From assembly GCF_000147335.1 (NCBI RefSeq), contig NC_014501.1, forward strand, positions 1,364,001-1,428,000: a stretch of 64,000 bases of DNA. Direction: 5' to 3'. Below, piece by piece: positions 36,881 through 44,669 of the stretch; within the stretch, counting starts at the first letter, position 1; each line of letters starts with the position of its first letter. The DNA is from Gloeothece verrucosa PCC 7822 (lineage in GTDB: Bacteria; Cyanobacteriota; Cyanobacteriia; Cyanobacteriales; Microcystaceae). A program made the position numbers and the translations under genes. The notes under the pieces were generated by a model that was not told the DNA's origin, did not search any database, and saw only the letters and a program-made list of their open reading frames with translations.

Positions 36881-37070
36881 TCACCCTGAAGGGTGTGGCT
36901 ATACGAACAAAGCCCGCCTACGCGGGCTATATTTTTTTGGGTTATATTCTTGTAGGGTGGGCAATGCTCACCACAAGCTATGTATAGCCGCATTGCGTAG
37001 GGTGTGTTAGGCGGCTACCATCATTGCTGCGCGAAGAACATTTAACAGTCCGCCGTAACGCACCATTTTA
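36881..37070. repeat. Left composite repeat (A then B) flanking the TIR/NB-ARC cassette
   Basis: Unit A (36881-36930) has ACCCTGAAGGGT, GTGGCTATACGAAC and the hairpin GCCCGC-CTAC-GCGGGC. After a 66-bp spacer containing GGTGGGCAATGCTCACC, unit B (36997-37070) begins GTAGGGTGTGTTAGGCGG and ends CCGCCGTAACGCACCATTTT, its ends being imperfect inverted repeats of each other. The mirror image of the A-B array occurs at 40871-41015. Confidence 0.85.
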
Positions 37071-37233
37071 TAATAGCCAAGGTAGTAGGGTGGGCATTGC
37101 TCCCCAGAACCCTATATCTAAGCGGAAAAATATCAAAGTCTATAAATTCTAATATAAACTTTCTATTCTCTACTCTTGACTAACCGTAAAAAAGAGACAA
37201 AATAGAAGTAATAATTTGATTAATCAGCTAAAA

Positions 37234-38061
37234 ATGGAAACCAGTAACTCGCCGCAGGTTTTTATTTCCTATGCCTGGCAAGGTGATAGTGAAGAATTTG
37301 CCAACCAACTTGAAGAAGCTTTCCAAAAGCGGCAAATTAAAATTATCCGAGATAAAACCGATTTGGGCTATAGAGGTTTAATTAAAGAATTTATGGAGCG
37401 TATCGGACAAGGTAAATGTATTCTTGTCGTTATTAGTGATAAATATTTAAAATCTGAAAATTGTATGTTTGAATTAGTAGAAATTGCCAAGCATGGGGAT
37501 TTCTATGATCGGATTTTTCCGATTGTTTTAAAAGATGCCAAAATTTATAAAGATGAAGATAGAATTGATTATTTACACTATTGGGATCAAAAAATAAAGA
37601 ATTTAGAAGATAAGCTTAAGTCAGGTTCAATTTTAGATGTTACCAGTATTTATAAAACTCTTCAGCAATACGCTGATATAAAAAGAAATATAGATCAACT
37701 AACTGATATTCTCAAAAATATCAATGCTCTTACTCCTGAACTACACCGGCAATCGGATTTTGAGCAAATTATACAAGCGGTAGAAACTAGATTAGAAAAA
37801 GATAAATCTAACACTGAAAAAATACCAGGAGGAAAAAAGGTGTTTAAAGGACGAATGCAATTAATGAGCCGCCTTAATGGTATTCCTTCACCACAGTTAG
37901 AGATGATCATTTTTGAGCTAGAGCCACCTAGGGGAATTATACCAGCTTCACACGCACCGCAGGGAGATAGAGTATCAGCGCTGTTAAATTGGGCAAATGG
38001 CGAGGGAGGATGTGGACTAGAACGAGTTGAGGAGGTACTCAATGAAGTTTTAAACCCTTAG
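37234..38061 (+). CDS. TIR-domain protein with C-terminal effector-associated domain
   Basis: About 275 residues. An N-terminal TIR domain (about 8-140: PQVFISYAWQGDSEEFANQL, IIRDKTDLGYRG, CILVVISDKYLKSENCMFELVEIA), the last segment carrying the glutamate used by TIR NADases. A helical linker follows, then a C-terminal domain (about 205-270: MQLMSRLNGIPSPQLEMIIF, GIIPASHAPQGDRVSALLNW) that matches the effector-associated domains of predicted bacterial conflict systems. The predicted role is NAD-consuming effector of an immunity or cell-death module with the NB-ARC-TPR gene. I start at ATG 37234; an in-frame TTG at 37216 is possible. The stop is at TAG 38059-38061, and a -1 frameshift signal precedes it. 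Confidence 0.88.
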   Translation: METSNSPQVFISYAWQGDSEEFANQLEEAFQKRQIKIIRDKTDLGYRGLIKEFMERIGQGKCILVVISDKYLKSENCMFELVEIAKHGDFYDRIFPIVLKDAKIYKDEDRIDYLHYWDQKIKNLEDKLKSGSILDVTSIYKTLQQYADIKRNIDQLTDILKNINALTPELHRQSDFEQIIQAVETRLEKDKSNTEKIPGGKKVFKGRMQLMSRLNGIPSPQLEMIIFELEPPRGIIPASHAPQGDRVSALLNWANGEGGCGLERVEEVLNEVLNP

Positions 38062-38091
38062 ATGCCTCTTCGGATAAATTGCCGGGGAGGC
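38049..38091 (+). promoter_or_regulatory. Candidate programmed -1 ribosomal frameshift signal
   Basis: The heptamer T TTA AAC (38049-38055) is in the reading phase of the TIR gene, two codons before its TAG. An 8-nt spacer (38056-38063) follows, then a continuous 10-bp stem (38064-38073 with 38082-38091, eight Watson-Crick pairs and two G-U) and an 8-nt loop. A -1 slip would read ...VLN-PLDASSDKLPGRR and continue without a stop into the NB-ARC frame. All three parts of the textbook signal are present at textbook spacing. Confidence 0.65.
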
Positions 38092-40856
38092 GGCTTAAAC
38101 TGAGTAATTTACCCCCTAAAATGGGTTCACGTCACTTTGTCGGACGAGAAAGAGAACTCCTAGAGATTCACACTCAACTACAGCTAGAGGGAAGATTGGC
38201 TATTTGTGCGATCGCAGGGATGGGAGGGGTGGGAAAAACTGAATTAGTTACCCAATATGCCCTACAGTATCAACAAGACTATCAAGGGGGAATCTGTTGG
38301 TTAGATGGTAGAGGGGTTGAGTTAGGGACTCAACTGGTTAACTATGCACAAGTTTACTTAAATGTCAATCCCCCTGATGAGTTAGAAATCGGGGATAAGG
38401 TTCGTTATTGTTGGCGAAATTGGTTTACCTCTCCCCCAACCCCTCTCCACCTCCCCCTACCCCCTCCTGCAAGAGGGGGAAAAGCGGAAGATTCTTTTTT
38501 TGCTGGAGAGGGGAGCAATTATTCTCCTCCATTCCCTCGTAGGGAAGGGGGGCAGGGGGGGTTAGGTCAGGCATTAATCATTTATGATGATGTACAGGAC
38601 TATCATGAGGTCATCCCTTATTTACCCCCGTCACCCTCTCAGTTTAAGGTTCTGTTGACCAGTCGTAACCGTCCTGGGGTAAGTATTCCAAGAATTGAGC
38701 TTGATGTTCTCTCGAAGGATGCGGCTATTAAGTTATTGCGCTCCCTCGTTGGAGATGCCAGAATTGAGGCAGAGTTAGAACAGGTTCAGGAATTATGCGA
38801 AAAGTTGGGCTATTTGCCGCTAGGATTGGAATTAGTCGGTAAATATTTAGATGAACATCGAGGACTGACTATAAAGGAACTTATTAAGCGGCTTAAGAAA
38901 AAAGGACTCGATGAGAAAGCATTAAACCCATCAGATACAGCTTTTATGACTGCCCAAAGGGGAGTAAAAGCAGCAATGGAATTATCTTGGGAAGATTTAT
39001 CTTCTGAGGCGAAAAAGTTGGCTTGTTTTCTGAGTTTGTTTGCGGCGAGTGCCATAAAGTGGGAGTGGGTAGAAAAGTGTTTGTTAGAGGTTGATAGTGT
39101 TACGGTTTTTTATTGGGAAGAGTTTCTAGAAACCTCGGATAAAGATGAAGATGCTTATCAAGAAAAACTCAGAGAATTGCAACAATATTTAGGACAGCAA
39201 GGGGAAGAATTTAATGATTTTGAAGAGGTAGAAGAATGGTTAGAAAATTGGATAGAAGAGAAACAAGAAGCTTTAGAAAATTTCAAGGAAGAACTACGGG
39301 ATAATGCTTTAGTTAATCGTAGTTTATTAGAAGAGAGAGGGAATAATCAATATCAATTACATCCACTCCTGAGAGAATTTTTTCAGATTAAACTGAAGGA
39401 TTTAGAAGAAGCGGATGATTATAAGCAAAAGTTGTGTAAGATAATGGTAAGCTGTTCTTCTTCTCTTTCTCAAACTCCAACACTAACCGAAATCAAAGCA
39501 GTTACAGAAGCCATTCCTCATTTAATAGAAGTAGCAAATAATTTAATCGATTGGCTAGGAAATCAAGAAGAAGAGTTGGTCTGGATATTTGAAGGATTGA
39601 TTAGATTTTATGAAGGTCAAGGCACTTATATTCAAGCAGAAAGATGGAGTAAGCAGTGCTTACAAGAAACTAAAAAAAGATTCGGAATAAACCATCCGTC
39701 CACGGCTATGTCCCTTACTATTTTATCCGGTTTATACCGTTCTCAAGGAAGGTTTACGGAAGCAGAAACCTTGTTACAACAAGCCTTAGATATCAACCAA
39801 AGACTCTTAGAAATAGACCATCCCGACACGGCAACTTCCCTCGATAATTTAGCAGTCTTATACAGTTATCAGGGAAGGTTTATGGAAGCAGAACCTTTAT
39901 TAAAACAAGCCTTAGAAATATTACAAAGAGTTTTAGGAATAGACCATCCCTCCACAGCAATGAGCCTCAATAATTTAGCCTATTGCTACTATTGTCAGGG
40001 AAGATTTAACGAAGCGGAACCCCTGTATATACAGGCATTAAAAATTACTCAAAAAGTCTTAGGAATAGACCATCCCTCCACAGCAATGATCCTTAATAAT
40101 TTAGCCTATTTATACTCCTGTCAGGGAAGGTCTACCGAAGCGAAACCCTTGTTAAAACAAGCCTTAGAAATCCGTCAAAGAGTCTTAGGAATAGACCATC
40201 CCGACACGGCAATGAGCCTCAATAATTTAGCGGGTTTATACGACTCTCAGAGAAGGTTTACGGAAGCCGAAAATTTGTATCAACAAGCCTTAGAAATCCG
40301 TCAAAAAGTCTTAGGAATAGACCATCCCGACACGGCAATGAGCCTCAATAATTTAGCCTATTTATATTATTATCAAGGAAGGTTGAGCGAAGCGGAACCC
40401 TTGTATCTACAAGCCTTAGAAATAAAACAAAAAGTTTTAGGAATAGACCATCCCTCCACAGCAACGAGCCTCAATAATTTAGCCCTTTTATACGACTCTC
40501 AGGGAAGGTTGACCGAAGCGGAACCCTTGTATCTACAAGCCTTAGAAATAAGACAAAAAGTCTTAGGAATAGACTATCCCGACACGGCACAATCCCTCAA
40601 TAATTTAGCGGGATTATACAAATCCCAGGGAAGGTTGACCGAAGCCGCACCCTTGTATCTACAAGCCTTAGAAATCGTACAACGAACCCTAGGAGAAGAC
40701 CATCCCACCACTCAAACAATAGCCGCTAATTACCAATATTGCTTAATGTTAATGCTGTTTACCATGCCAGTAGAAGAAGCATTAAAAAGGATACCCGAAG
40801 AATATCATCAAGACTTTTTACAGCAACGGGAAGAATATTTAAAAGATAGGAAATAG
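38079..40856 (+). CDS. NB-ARC STAND NTPase with TPR repeats (conflict-system regulator)
   Basis: A 925-residue protein in this frame. NB-ARC domain with P-loop GMGGVGKT (residues 47-54), Walker B LIIYDDV (about 166-172), LLTSRNR sensor and GYLPLGLEL (GLPL-type). A helical region (about 300-520) follows, then eight 42-residue tetratricopeptide units of the SLNNLA-LY--QGR-EAEPLY-QALEI type (about 538-873). Such STAND proteins are ATP-controlled switches whose repeats sense invaders and whose partner delivers the effector. No effector domain exists at its N-terminus. The only nearby start is a TTG without ribosome site inside a hairpin loop, so it may be made chiefly as a frameshift fusion with the TIR gene. 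A 47-residue Pro/Gly-rich insert lies at 117-163. Confidence 0.88.
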   Translation: MPGRRLKLSNLPPKMGSRHFVGRERELLEIHTQLQLEGRLAICAIAGMGGVGKTELVTQYALQYQQDYQGGICWLDGRGVELGTQLVNYAQVYLNVNPPDELEIGDKVRYCWRNWFTSPPTPLHLPLPPPARGGKAEDSFFAGEGSNYSPPFPRREGGQGGLGQALIIYDDVQDYHEVIPYLPPSPSQFKVLLTSRNRPGVSIPRIELDVLSKDAAIKLLRSLVGDARIEAELEQVQELCEKLGYLPLGLELVGKYLDEHRGLTIKELIKRLKKKGLDEKALNPSDTAFMTAQRGVKAAMELSWEDLSSEAKKLACFLSLFAASAIKWEWVEKCLLEVDSVTVFYWEEFLETSDKDEDAYQEKLRELQQYLGQQGEEFNDFEEVEEWLENWIEEKQEALENFKEELRDNALVNRSLLEERGNNQYQLHPLLREFFQIKLKDLEEADDYKQKLCKIMVSCSSSLSQTPTLTEIKAVTEAIPHLIEVANNLIDWLGNQEEELVWIFEGLIRFYEGQGTYIQAERWSKQCLQETKKRFGINHPSTAMSLTILSGLYRSQGRFTEAETLLQQALDINQRLLEIDHPDTATSLDNLAVLYSYQGRFMEAEPLLKQALEILQRVLGIDHPSTAMSLNNLAYCYYCQGRFNEAEPLYIQALKITQKVLGIDHPSTAMILNNLAYLYSCQGRSTEAKPLLKQALEIRQRVLGIDHPDTAMSLNNLAGLYDSQRRFTEAENLYQQALEIRQKVLGIDHPDTAMSLNNLAYLYYYQGRLSEAEPLYLQALEIKQKVLGIDHPSTATSLNNLALLYDSQGRLTEAEPLYLQALEIRQKVLGIDYPDTAQSLNNLAGLYKSQGRLTEAAPLYLQALEIVQRTLGEDHPTTQTIAANYQYCLMLMLFTMPVEEALKRIPEEYHQDFLQQREEYLKDRK
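38427..38567 (+). repeat. In-frame repeat insertion inside the NB-ARC domain
   Basis: A 141-bp segment with C-rich then G-rich halves (CCCCCAACCCCTCTCC... to GGGGGGCAGGGGGGG), encoding TSPPTPLHLPLPPPARGGK and onward to PPFPRREGGQGGLG. It sits between the conserved WRNW and the Walker B strand. Its base composition and content match the intergenic C/G-rich repeats of this genome (as at 24724 and 23660), not a protein domain. The frame is kept (47 codons). Confidence 0.75.
39690..40697 (+). repeat. Eight tandem 126-bp TPR-coding repeats
   Basis: Exactly eight 42-codon units, from NHPSTAMSLTILSGLY to the eighth ending VQRTLG. Central units share long nearly identical DNA (GGAATAGACCATCCC, AGCCTCAATAATTTAGCC), indicating recent duplication or gene conversion. 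Unit-to-unit differences concentrate on a few exposed positions (Y/A/G/L before LY, and residues after LY). Confidence 0.9.
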
Positions 40857-40870
40857 GGAACAATTAATCC

Positions 40871-41015
40871 TAAAATGGTGCGTTACGGCGGATTGTTAAA
40901 TCTCTTTCATGATCAAAAATGGTAGCCGCCTAACACACCCTACAGAATTCTTTCATTTTTCCCTTAAAGCCTGCGTAGGCAGGCTTCGTTCGTATAGCCC
41001 CACCCTTCAGGGTGA
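40871..41015. repeat. Right composite repeat (B' then A') flanking the cassette
   Basis: Unit B' (40871-40943) is the reverse complement type of unit B on the left, and unit A' (40966-41015) of unit A, so the two arrays mirror each other. The A' hairpin reads GCCTGC/GCAGGC where the left copy reads GCCCGC/GCGGGC, a compensatory pair change that keeps the stem. The array ends 16 bp before the holA stop codon. Confidence 0.85.
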
Positions 41016-41030
41016 GGGCGTTTTAGGGCA

Positions 41031-42011
41031 TCAACCCTTCGAAAAAAGCCTACACAACTCAACCACCTTAGTTTGCAAAGCCGCCAACGGATCAGCCCCC
41101 CGTTTAAGACTTAACTCCAACTCAAACAACAGAGGCAAAGTCGCCAACAACTGACTCCCCTTAAAAGCTTGCACCTCCTTGCGTAAAAAATAGATCCGTT
41201 TCGGGTTGCCTACTTCCGCCGCCGTTGCGATCGCCTTTTCATCCTTCTCCCCCGCCTCAATTTTCAACTTAACCATTGCCCAAGTGCGAAACTGTCCCAC
41301 CAAAGTTGCTACAATTCTCAAAGCTGGTTCATTGCGGCTAATTAAATCTGCCACCAAAGAGAGCGCCTTAGCCGCGTCTCCCTCACGAATAGCCGTCGCC
41401 AGTTGTAAACTATTTTGAGTATTAACATTCACCAAACTCGCCACCACATTTTCATTGATGGGTTTACCCTGTCCATAAACCGATAACTTATCTAACTCAC
41501 TCCACAACTGCCTGGTATTATTACCCACCGACTCCGCCAACAAATCCACCGCCGCCGCCGTTAATTTCACCCCCTTACTGTGAGCAACAGATTGAACCCT
41601 TTGAACAATTTCCTCAGTTTTCCAAGGGGGTATCAAAGCAAACTCTTGAACTTTAGCATATTCTTCTACCAACTTAGTCGACTTGAGGCGTTTATCAGGT
41701 TTCTTGCTGGAGGTAAATAGAAGATGAGACTCTTCCGGAATATGCGGCAAAGTTCGCTGTAACTCCGATAATAACCCCTCTGAACACTGCCCAAAAATCG
41801 TTGTTTCCACCAACCAGACTAACCTTCCCCCGCTCCCAAACACCGGAGTCATGGCTTGATTTAACCCTTCGATCACATTTTCAGCCGCATCACCGGCCAG
41901 CTTATCATAATTAAATTGTATCCAACTGGGGTCAAGAACATCTTGACGTAAGCGTTCAACCTCTTGAGTGATAGCAAAATCATCTTCACCCCAAAATAGA
42001 TAAATAGGCAT
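41031..42011 (-). CDS. holA: DNA polymerase III subunit delta
   Basis: A 326-residue HolA: MPIYLFWGEDDFAITQEVERL at the start (Walker-like GEDxF in place of a P-loop), LAESVGNNTRQLWSELDKL (the conserved delta motif) and ALRIVATLVGQFRTWAMVK in the collar region. It opens the beta clamp within the clamp loader. Full length. Its 3' end abuts the right repeat array of the TIR/NB-ARC cassette. It is divergent from the following gene with a 67-bp promoter gap. Confidence 0.92.
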   Translation of the reverse strand: MPIYLFWGEDDFAITQEVERLRQDVLDPSWIQFNYDKLAGDAAENVIEGLNQAMTPVFGSGGRLVWLVETTIFGQCSEGLLSELQRTLPHIPEESHLLFTSSKKPDKRLKSTKLVEEYAKVQEFALIPPWKTEEIVQRVQSVAHSKGVKLTAAAVDLLAESVGNNTRQLWSELDKLSVYGQGKPINENVVASLVNVNTQNSLQLATAIREGDAAKALSLVADLISRNEPALRIVATLVGQFRTWAMVKLKIEAGEKDEKAIATAAEVGNPKRIYFLRKEVQAFKGSQLLATLPLLFELELSLKRGADPLAALQTKVVELCRLFSKG

Positions 42012-42078
42012 AATTTCCCAACTTACAGGTCGCTTGGCAAGATAAAATATATATTGTCTTCAAACGGGGAAAAGTAGA

Positions 42079-42852
42079 TTGGACGAAACCTACCAAACCT
42101 ATATTAATCGGGTAGCACCCATGACGCTACTCGCTACCTATGAAAGCCAACTCCAGAATATCCAAAAGTCTCCTAAATTTATAGAAGGGGAACCGGCTAT
42201 CTTTGAAGGATATAGTATTATCACTCCTCCGGGACTCGAAGATCCCGATAATACAGACTTTTACCAAAATCTGGAAGCCTTTCAAAAACAGTTAGTTAAT
42301 CAAGTGGAGCCTGGGTTAATTGTACCCACTCCTATAGAAAGTTATCACTTTACGGTGGCTGATTTAATCTGGGATGGAGCCTATAAAGATGCGGCTCAAA
42401 ATAATCCCAATTTTGATCAGCAATTAAAAGCCTGTATTCAGGAAAGCTTTGAAAAATATCAAGAGTCTGCTGTTACAGGCGGCTCCCTCCAATGGCAAAT
42501 CTTAGGACTGCTAATATATCCCCGTTCCTTAGTGGTTGGGTTAGCACCAAAAGATGAATCCGTCTATGAACAAATTGCCGAACTAAGACGGTCAATTTAT
42601 CAAAATTCAGGCTTAATGGGTTTAGGCATTGAGCAACAATATTATTTTACGGCTCATATTACCCTAGGCTATTTCGGTGAGATTCCCGAAAATCTTGACC
42701 GCGATAATCTTGCTAATCTTCTCTCTAAATTTAATGATCAGTGGTTAGAAAATGACCCTCAAATTTTAAGCATCAAACAAGTTCAATTAAGAAAATTTAC
42801 CAATATGACACGTTTTGAACGAGAGTCAGATTATCCCATTTTAGAACTGTAA
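42079..42852 (+). CDS. 2H-phosphoesterase-like protein (DUF1868 type)
   Basis: A 257-residue protein with two HxT motifs, SYHFTVADL and AHITLGYFG, the pattern of the 2H phosphoesterase fold (LigT and cyclic phosphodiesterase relatives). The N-terminal part (IFEGYSIITPPG, LEAFQKQLVNQVEPGLIVPTP) fits the DUF1868 family. It may act on cyclic phosphate ends of RNA or nucleotides; the substrate is unknown. The frame begins with a TTG at 42079 behind CGGGGAAAAG; ATG 42121 is an alternative. Divergent from holA. Confidence 0.75.
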   Translation: MDETYQTYINRVAPMTLLATYESQLQNIQKSPKFIEGEPAIFEGYSIITPPGLEDPDNTDFYQNLEAFQKQLVNQVEPGLIVPTPIESYHFTVADLIWDGAYKDAAQNNPNFDQQLKACIQESFEKYQESAVTGGSLQWQILGLLIYPRSLVVGLAPKDESVYEQIAELRRSIYQNSGLMGLGIEQQYYFTAHITLGYFGEIPENLDRDNLANLLSKFNDQWLENDPQILSIKQVQLRKFTNMTRFERESDYPILEL

Positions 42853-42886
42853 ATCATTCCCATTTTTTCATTTAAAATTATCATAA

Positions 42887-43798
42887 ATGTATGATAATGT
42901 TTGTAAATTTATAGCGGAAGAATTTTCAACGGAGTTAGCGACTTGGTTATTAGGTGAGCCGATTCTTTTAACAGAATTAAGTCCTAAAGAACTTTCCCTA
43001 GAACCAATTCGCTCTGATTCTTTAATTTTAAAACAATCATCAAATATTGTTCTACAAGTCGAATTTCAAACCCAACCCGACCCGGATATTCCCTTTAGGA
43101 TGGCAGATTATCGTCTCCGGGTTTACCGTCGCTATCCTCAAAAAGCGATGCGGCAAGTGGTTATTTATCTCAAAAAGAGTAACTCAGAATTAGTGTATCA
43201 AAACACTTTTTCTGCTGATAAATTGCATCATGAATTTGAGGTTATTCGTCTTTGGGAACAACCAACAGAATTGTTTTTAAATACGCCAGGATTACTATCT
43301 TTTGCTGTGCTAAGTCAAACCGAGCAAAAAACCGAGGTATTACGGGAAGTCGCTAGAATAATAGATACTCTCCCCCAACGGCGAGTAAGATCCAATTTAT
43401 CAGCAGCAACATCAATTCTAGCAGGGTTAGTATTGAATAAAGAGATCATTCAACAAGTTTTGAGGCGAGACATTATGCAAGAATCCGTTATCTATCAAGA
43501 AATCGTCAAAGAAGCACGAGAACAAGGATTACAAGAAGGAAGACAAGAAGGATTACAACAGGCAAAACAAGAAATCGCTTTAAATTTACTTCAAAGCGGA
43601 ATGAGTGTAGAACAAGTTGTAGCTTGTTCGGGTTTATCAGAAGAATTCGTGCAGGAACTTCTACTAGGAAGACTACAAGGAATTAAAGAAGTCGCGTTAA
43701 ATTTACTGCGAGATGGAATCAGTATAGAACAAGTTAGGCGTTATACAGGTTTATCACAGGAGATAGTTCAAGAACTCCAGCGCAGTTTACAACAATAA
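42887..43798 (+). CDS. Rpn-family PD-(D/E)XK nuclease (recombination-promoting type)
   Basis: A 303-residue protein of the Rpn/putative transposase family: YDNVCKFIAEEFSTELATWLLG, then the nuclease core with the aspartate in IRSDSLIL and the VEFQTQ motif in place of ExK, and DIPFRMADYRLRVYRRYP. The C-terminus is a helical tail with a coiled coil (EAREQGLQEGRQEGLQQAKQE) and two short related repeats (LNLLQSGMSVEQVVACSGLSEEFVQEL and its partner). Such proteins are abundant in cyanobacteria and may nick DNA. The role is unknown. Confidence 0.85.
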   Translation: MYDNVCKFIAEEFSTELATWLLGEPILLTELSPKELSLEPIRSDSLILKQSSNIVLQVEFQTQPDPDIPFRMADYRLRVYRRYPQKAMRQVVIYLKKSNSELVYQNTFSADKLHHEFEVIRLWEQPTELFLNTPGLLSFAVLSQTEQKTEVLREVARIIDTLPQRRVRSNLSAATSILAGLVLNKEIIQQVLRRDIMQESVIYQEIVKEAREQGLQEGRQEGLQQAKQEIALNLLQSGMSVEQVVACSGLSEEFVQELLLGRLQGIKEVALNLLRDGISIEQVRRYTGLSQEIVQELQRSLQQ

Positions 43799-43841
43799 AT
43801 TTTTAGAGAAATTTTCACACTTTCTCTTGTTAATTAAATCC

Positions 43842-44408
43842 ATGATAGCTACCCCTAAACTCCCTAATTTATCCCCTCAAGAATATCTCGACTGGGAAGC
43901 ACAACAACCCGTCAAACACGAATATATTAACGGCGAAATATACGCCATGACAGGGGGAACAATTTTTCATAACGATATCGCCATTAACATAACTAGCGCT
44001 TTAAAATCTCATTTGCGAGGTAAAGGGTGTAAAGTTCAAATGGTCGATGTAAAAGTAGGGATTTCCGAAAAAGGCCCCTTTTTTTATCCAGATGTGATGG
44101 TAACTTGTGATGAACGGGATAAAAAAGAACGCTTAATTGTTTATCATCCCTGTTTAATTATAGAAGTTTTATCCCCGAGTACGGAAGCCTTTGACCGAGG
44201 TGATCAATTTAAATTTTATCGTCAAATTGACACTTTACAAGAATATGTTCTCATTGATGCAGAAAAAATCAATGTAGAATGCTTTCGGCTCAATGACAAA
44301 GGCTTTTGGGAGCTTCACCCCTATCAAGAAAATGACGAAATTAACCTAAATAGTATTAACTTTTCCTGTCCTATATCTCTTATTTATGAAGACATAAACT
44401 TTTCCTAA
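43842..44408 (+). CDS. Uma2 family endonuclease (DUF820)
   Basis: A 188-residue restriction-endonuclease-fold protein of the Uma2/DUF820 family, expanded in cyanobacteria: LSPQEYLDWEAQQPVKHEYINGEIYAMTG, FFYPDVMVTCDE (active-site aspartate) and CLIIEVLSPSTEAFDRGDQFKFYRQI (ExK-like). A nuclease function is predicted; the physiological role is unknown. I start at ATG 43842; a TTG five codons upstream is in frame. It follows the Rpn gene by 43 bp. Confidence 0.88.
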   Translation: MIATPKLPNLSPQEYLDWEAQQPVKHEYINGEIYAMTGGTIFHNDIAINITSALKSHLRGKGCKVQMVDVKVGISEKGPFFYPDVMVTCDERDKKERLIVYHPCLIIEVLSPSTEAFDRGDQFKFYRQIDTLQEYVLIDAEKINVECFRLNDKGFWELHPYQENDEINLNSINFSCPISLIYEDINFS

Positions 44409-44569
44409 TTTTATAGATTCTCCCCCCTCTCCCCACACTCTCCCCACACATTCCCCAGGGCGCAAGCGGAGCGCCCCTACTTATCCAGAGGGGGACTTTG
44501 TGATCACAGCTAATGAAATGCGTTACCTGCATAAAAAGCATTCTAAAACAGTAAACGCTGACTAAATTG

Positions 44570-44583
44570 GTATGAAAAGTTAC
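44570..44583 (+). promoter_or_regulatory. NtcA-binding site upstream of narB
   Basis: GTA-TGAAAAGT-TAC is a perfect match to the NtcA consensus GTAN8TAC, 86 bp before the narB start. NtcA is the global nitrogen regulator of cyanobacteria and activates nitrate assimilation genes under ammonium limitation. The downstream -10 is imperfect (TATTAA near 44600, closer than the usual 22 nt). A hairpin-forming GGGCGCAAGCGGAGCGCCC near 44458 lies further upstream. Confidence 0.75.
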
Positions 44584-44669
44584 AGTTTAGTTGAAGAAAT
44601 ATTAAGACCATCAAGATCAGGTAATGCCAAAAGCAGATACTCCAATCACTGATCTCAAGCAGAATCATA

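Noticed and set aside
38062..38103. An ATG at 38062 directly after the TIR stop, as a start for the NB-ARC gene.
   Set aside because: It is in a different frame and ends at a TGA after 13 codons.
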